In this document: positions 62,820 through 64,000 of the stretch, one piece after another | How positions within the stretch are numbered: position 1 is the first letter of the stretch | How the letters are laid out: every line of letters begins with the position of its first letter | NCBI RefSeq assembly: GCF_007000325.2 | Contig: NZ_CP117268.1 | Location: 558,001 to 622,000 of the forward strand | DNA from: Rhizobium rhododendri | Lineage (GTDB): Bacteria > Pseudomonadota > Alphaproteobacteria > Rhizobiales > Rhizobiaceae | Length of the DNA stretch: 64,000 nt | Direction: 5' to 3' | Position numbers and translations under genes: made by a program | The notes under the pieces: model-generated | Database searches by the model: none | What the model was told of the DNA's origin: nothing | The model's input: the letters and a program-made list of their open reading frames with translations, nothing else

Positions 62820-63674
62820 ATGCATATCTTGGTGACGGGGGCTGCTGGACTGCTTGGCCGCCATGTGGTGGAGGCTTATCGTGCCGCCGGCTTTGCCGTT
62901 ACGGCCATGGACATCGTCGGCAACGAAAGCGGCGATATAGTCGGGGCCAACCTTTGCGACCTTCCTACAGCGACGGCACTGATCAGGGACGTTGATTGCG
63001 TGGCGCATATCGCATCGATACCGCGCCCCGTAGGCTACGCGACAGATGATGTCTTCAGAACGAACATGGCCCTGATGTTCAACGTGCTGACCGCCATGGA
63101 AACGGCCGGCATAAAGAAACTGTTGTTTGCCTCATCCTTTAGCATCATCGGCCTGCCGTTTGCGCCGGCTCCGGTGCAGCTCGATTTTCTGCCAATCGAC
63201 CAGTCCCACAGAGCCCAGCCGCAGGACATCTATGCCGTGACAAAATGGCTGGGTGAGGAGATGGTTGAAGCCTGGGTCAGACGCACCGGCGGGACGGCAA
63301 TGAGCATCCGGATGCCCTGGATACAAACACCGGAGAGTTTCTTCCGGGATGTCGGGCCGCGCCGCCAGAGCTCTGATGCGCCTCTGGATCTTTGGGCCTA
63401 TATCGACGCAAGGGATGCCGCAGAGGCTTTCGTCCGGGCTGCCAGAGCAGAGGCGACAGGTCATGAACGCATCTTCATTTCGGCCGACGATACCTATAGT
63501 GAAACGCCGTCACATCAACTGCTCGAGACGCACTATCCGGATTTGGAACTGCGGGAATATCTAGATGATCACGGTAGCCTCCTGTCGAATGCGTTGGCGA
63601 AGGATCTTCTGGGGTTTCAGCCACGTTATTCCTGGCGTTCTTACCCTGACCCGCTGGTTGCACACGAGATCTGA
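62820..63674 (+). CDS. NAD-dependent epimerase/dehydratase family protein
   Basis: 284-residue extended short-chain dehydrogenase. The dinucleotide motif is MHILVTGAAGLLGRHV (G-x-x-G-x-x-G), and the catalytic Ser-Tyr-Lys is seen in LFASSFSIIG and the YAVTKWLGE segment (Tyr-x-x-x-Lys). ATG at 62820 has GGAGG upstream. An upstream TTG adds 13 residues without support. It is divergent from the nucleoside operon and followed 23 bases later by an SDR gene. Sugar (perhaps ribose released from nucleosides) is a possible substrate. Confidence 0.9.
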   Translation: MHILVTGAAGLLGRHVVEAYRAAGFAVTAMDIVGNESGDIVGANLCDLPTATALIRDVDCVAHIASIPRPVGYATDDVFRTNMALMFNVLTAMETAGIKKLLFASSFSIIGLPFAPAPVQLDFLPIDQSHRAQPQDIYAVTKWLGEEMVEAWVRRTGGTAMSIRMPWIQTPESFFRDVGPRRQSSDAPLDLWAYIDARDAAEAFVRAARAEATGHERIFISADDTYSETPSHQLLETHYPDLELREYLDDHGSLLSNALAKDLLGFQPRYSWRSYPDPLVAHEI

Positions 63675-63697
63675 ATCAAGAAGAGGCGTGCATCGAA

Positions 63698-64000
63698 ATG
63701 ACATTCGTACAGGATTTTGCAGGCAAGACAGTGCTTGTCACCGGCGGTGGCGGGGTCATAGGCAGTACGGCCGCCAGGATGTTTCTCGAGCGCGGCGCGA
63801 ACGTCGTGCTGGCAGATATCGACGGGCAGACATTGGAAAGTAAGGCGTCAATGTTCGGGGTCGGGGACCGACTGGCAATTGTTGCTGGCAACTTGTCCGA
63901 CGAGACCGCGGCGAAGGGAGCGGTCGATCTCGCTCTCAGGACATTCGGTCGTATCGACGTCGTCTTCAACAATGCGGGCATTTCGGGCATCGTCGCGCCG
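63698..64000 (+). CDS. SDR-family oxidoreductase, 5' part (cut by window end)
   Basis: The first 101 residues of a classical short-chain dehydrogenase. The cofactor motif is KTVLVTGGGGVIGST, followed by VLADID (cofactor choice, acidic, so NAD likely) and VVFNNAGISG, the NNAG motif. The gene starts 23 bases after the epimerase, so they form an operon. The catalytic Tyr and Lys lie beyond the window. Confidence 0.92.
   Translation, partial: MTFVQDFAGKTVLVTGGGGVIGSTAARMFLERGANVVLADIDGQTLESKASMFGVGDRLAIVAGNLSDETAAKGAVDLALRTFGRIDVVFNNAGISGIVAP

Overview
The window looks like an accessory replicon, or an accessory region, of a Rhizobiales alphaproteobacterium (Rhizobium/Agrobacterium group). The evidence is GC-rich coding with alphaproteobacterial codon habits, a VirK-family protein, many solute-uptake operons of types common in rhizobia, and several IS elements and IS relics. 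No rRNA, complete tRNA, CRISPR array or replication gene was seen. The assignment is inferred from protein style, not from a marker gene.

Layout. 1-16 kb is a mosaic of single genes separated by non-coding or decayed DNA: an IS3-family relic, an RND efflux pair, a secreted S9 peptidase, a frameshifted NMT1-type binding protein, a cytochrome P450, a VirK-family protein, a GNAT acetyltransferase, a second-type peptide deformylase, an IS110-end relic and a stand-alone condensation-fold acyltransferase. 16.2-21.9 kb is a minus-strand operon: a YrdC/Sua5-domain protein, a broken xdhC, and a nicotinate-dehydrogenase-like molybdenum hydroxylase (2Fe-2S subunit plus a molybdopterin/tri-haem cytochrome c fusion). 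22.3-24.9 kb holds an IS5-family transposase gene and a complete IS110 element with a leader that probably encodes its bridge RNA. 25.4-29.3 kb is a compact peptide-export operon: a C39-peptidase ABC exporter, an HlyD adaptor and a 79-residue double-glycine-leader precursor, a good candidate for an undescribed microcin/bacteriocin. 30-32.8 kb is an EmrAB-type efflux pair, and 33.1-36.1 kb an MHS transporter and two small envelope proteins. 36.7-41.4 kb is defence-like: a truncated SbcD/YhaO-type nuclease, a HEPN-motif protein, and a three-gene operon (winged-helix regulator, AbiEii-type nucleotidyltransferase, frameshifted PP2C phosphatase) joined by two ATGA overlaps and headed by a long palindrome.

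41.9-64 kb is well-kept catabolic DNA. A minus-strand CUT1 sugar operon (binding protein, two permeases, ATPase, Gfo/Idh oxidoreductase, sugar isomerase/epimerase) lies downstream of a MarR regulator. A plus-strand operon encodes hydantoinase/oxoprolinase subunits HyuA and HyuB and two tandem DUF1185 proteins. It converges on a long minus-strand operon with a BMP-type nucleoside ABC transporter, two nucleoside hydrolases, an isochorismatase-fold hydrolase and a second, paralogous MarR regulator. A palindromic operator lies in front of the BMP gene. A divergent plus-strand pair (NAD-dependent epimerase, then an SDR cut by the window end) begins beyond it.

How it works together: the right third reads as import of a nucleoside-like compound, cleavage of its glycosidic bond, and amide or ring hydrolysis of the base by the isochorismatase-fold and Hyu enzymes. 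The exact substrates are not given by the sequence. Several genes (NMT1-type protein, xdhC, PP2C) have frameshifts. These may be true decay or assembly errors in homopolymers, and read data would decide.
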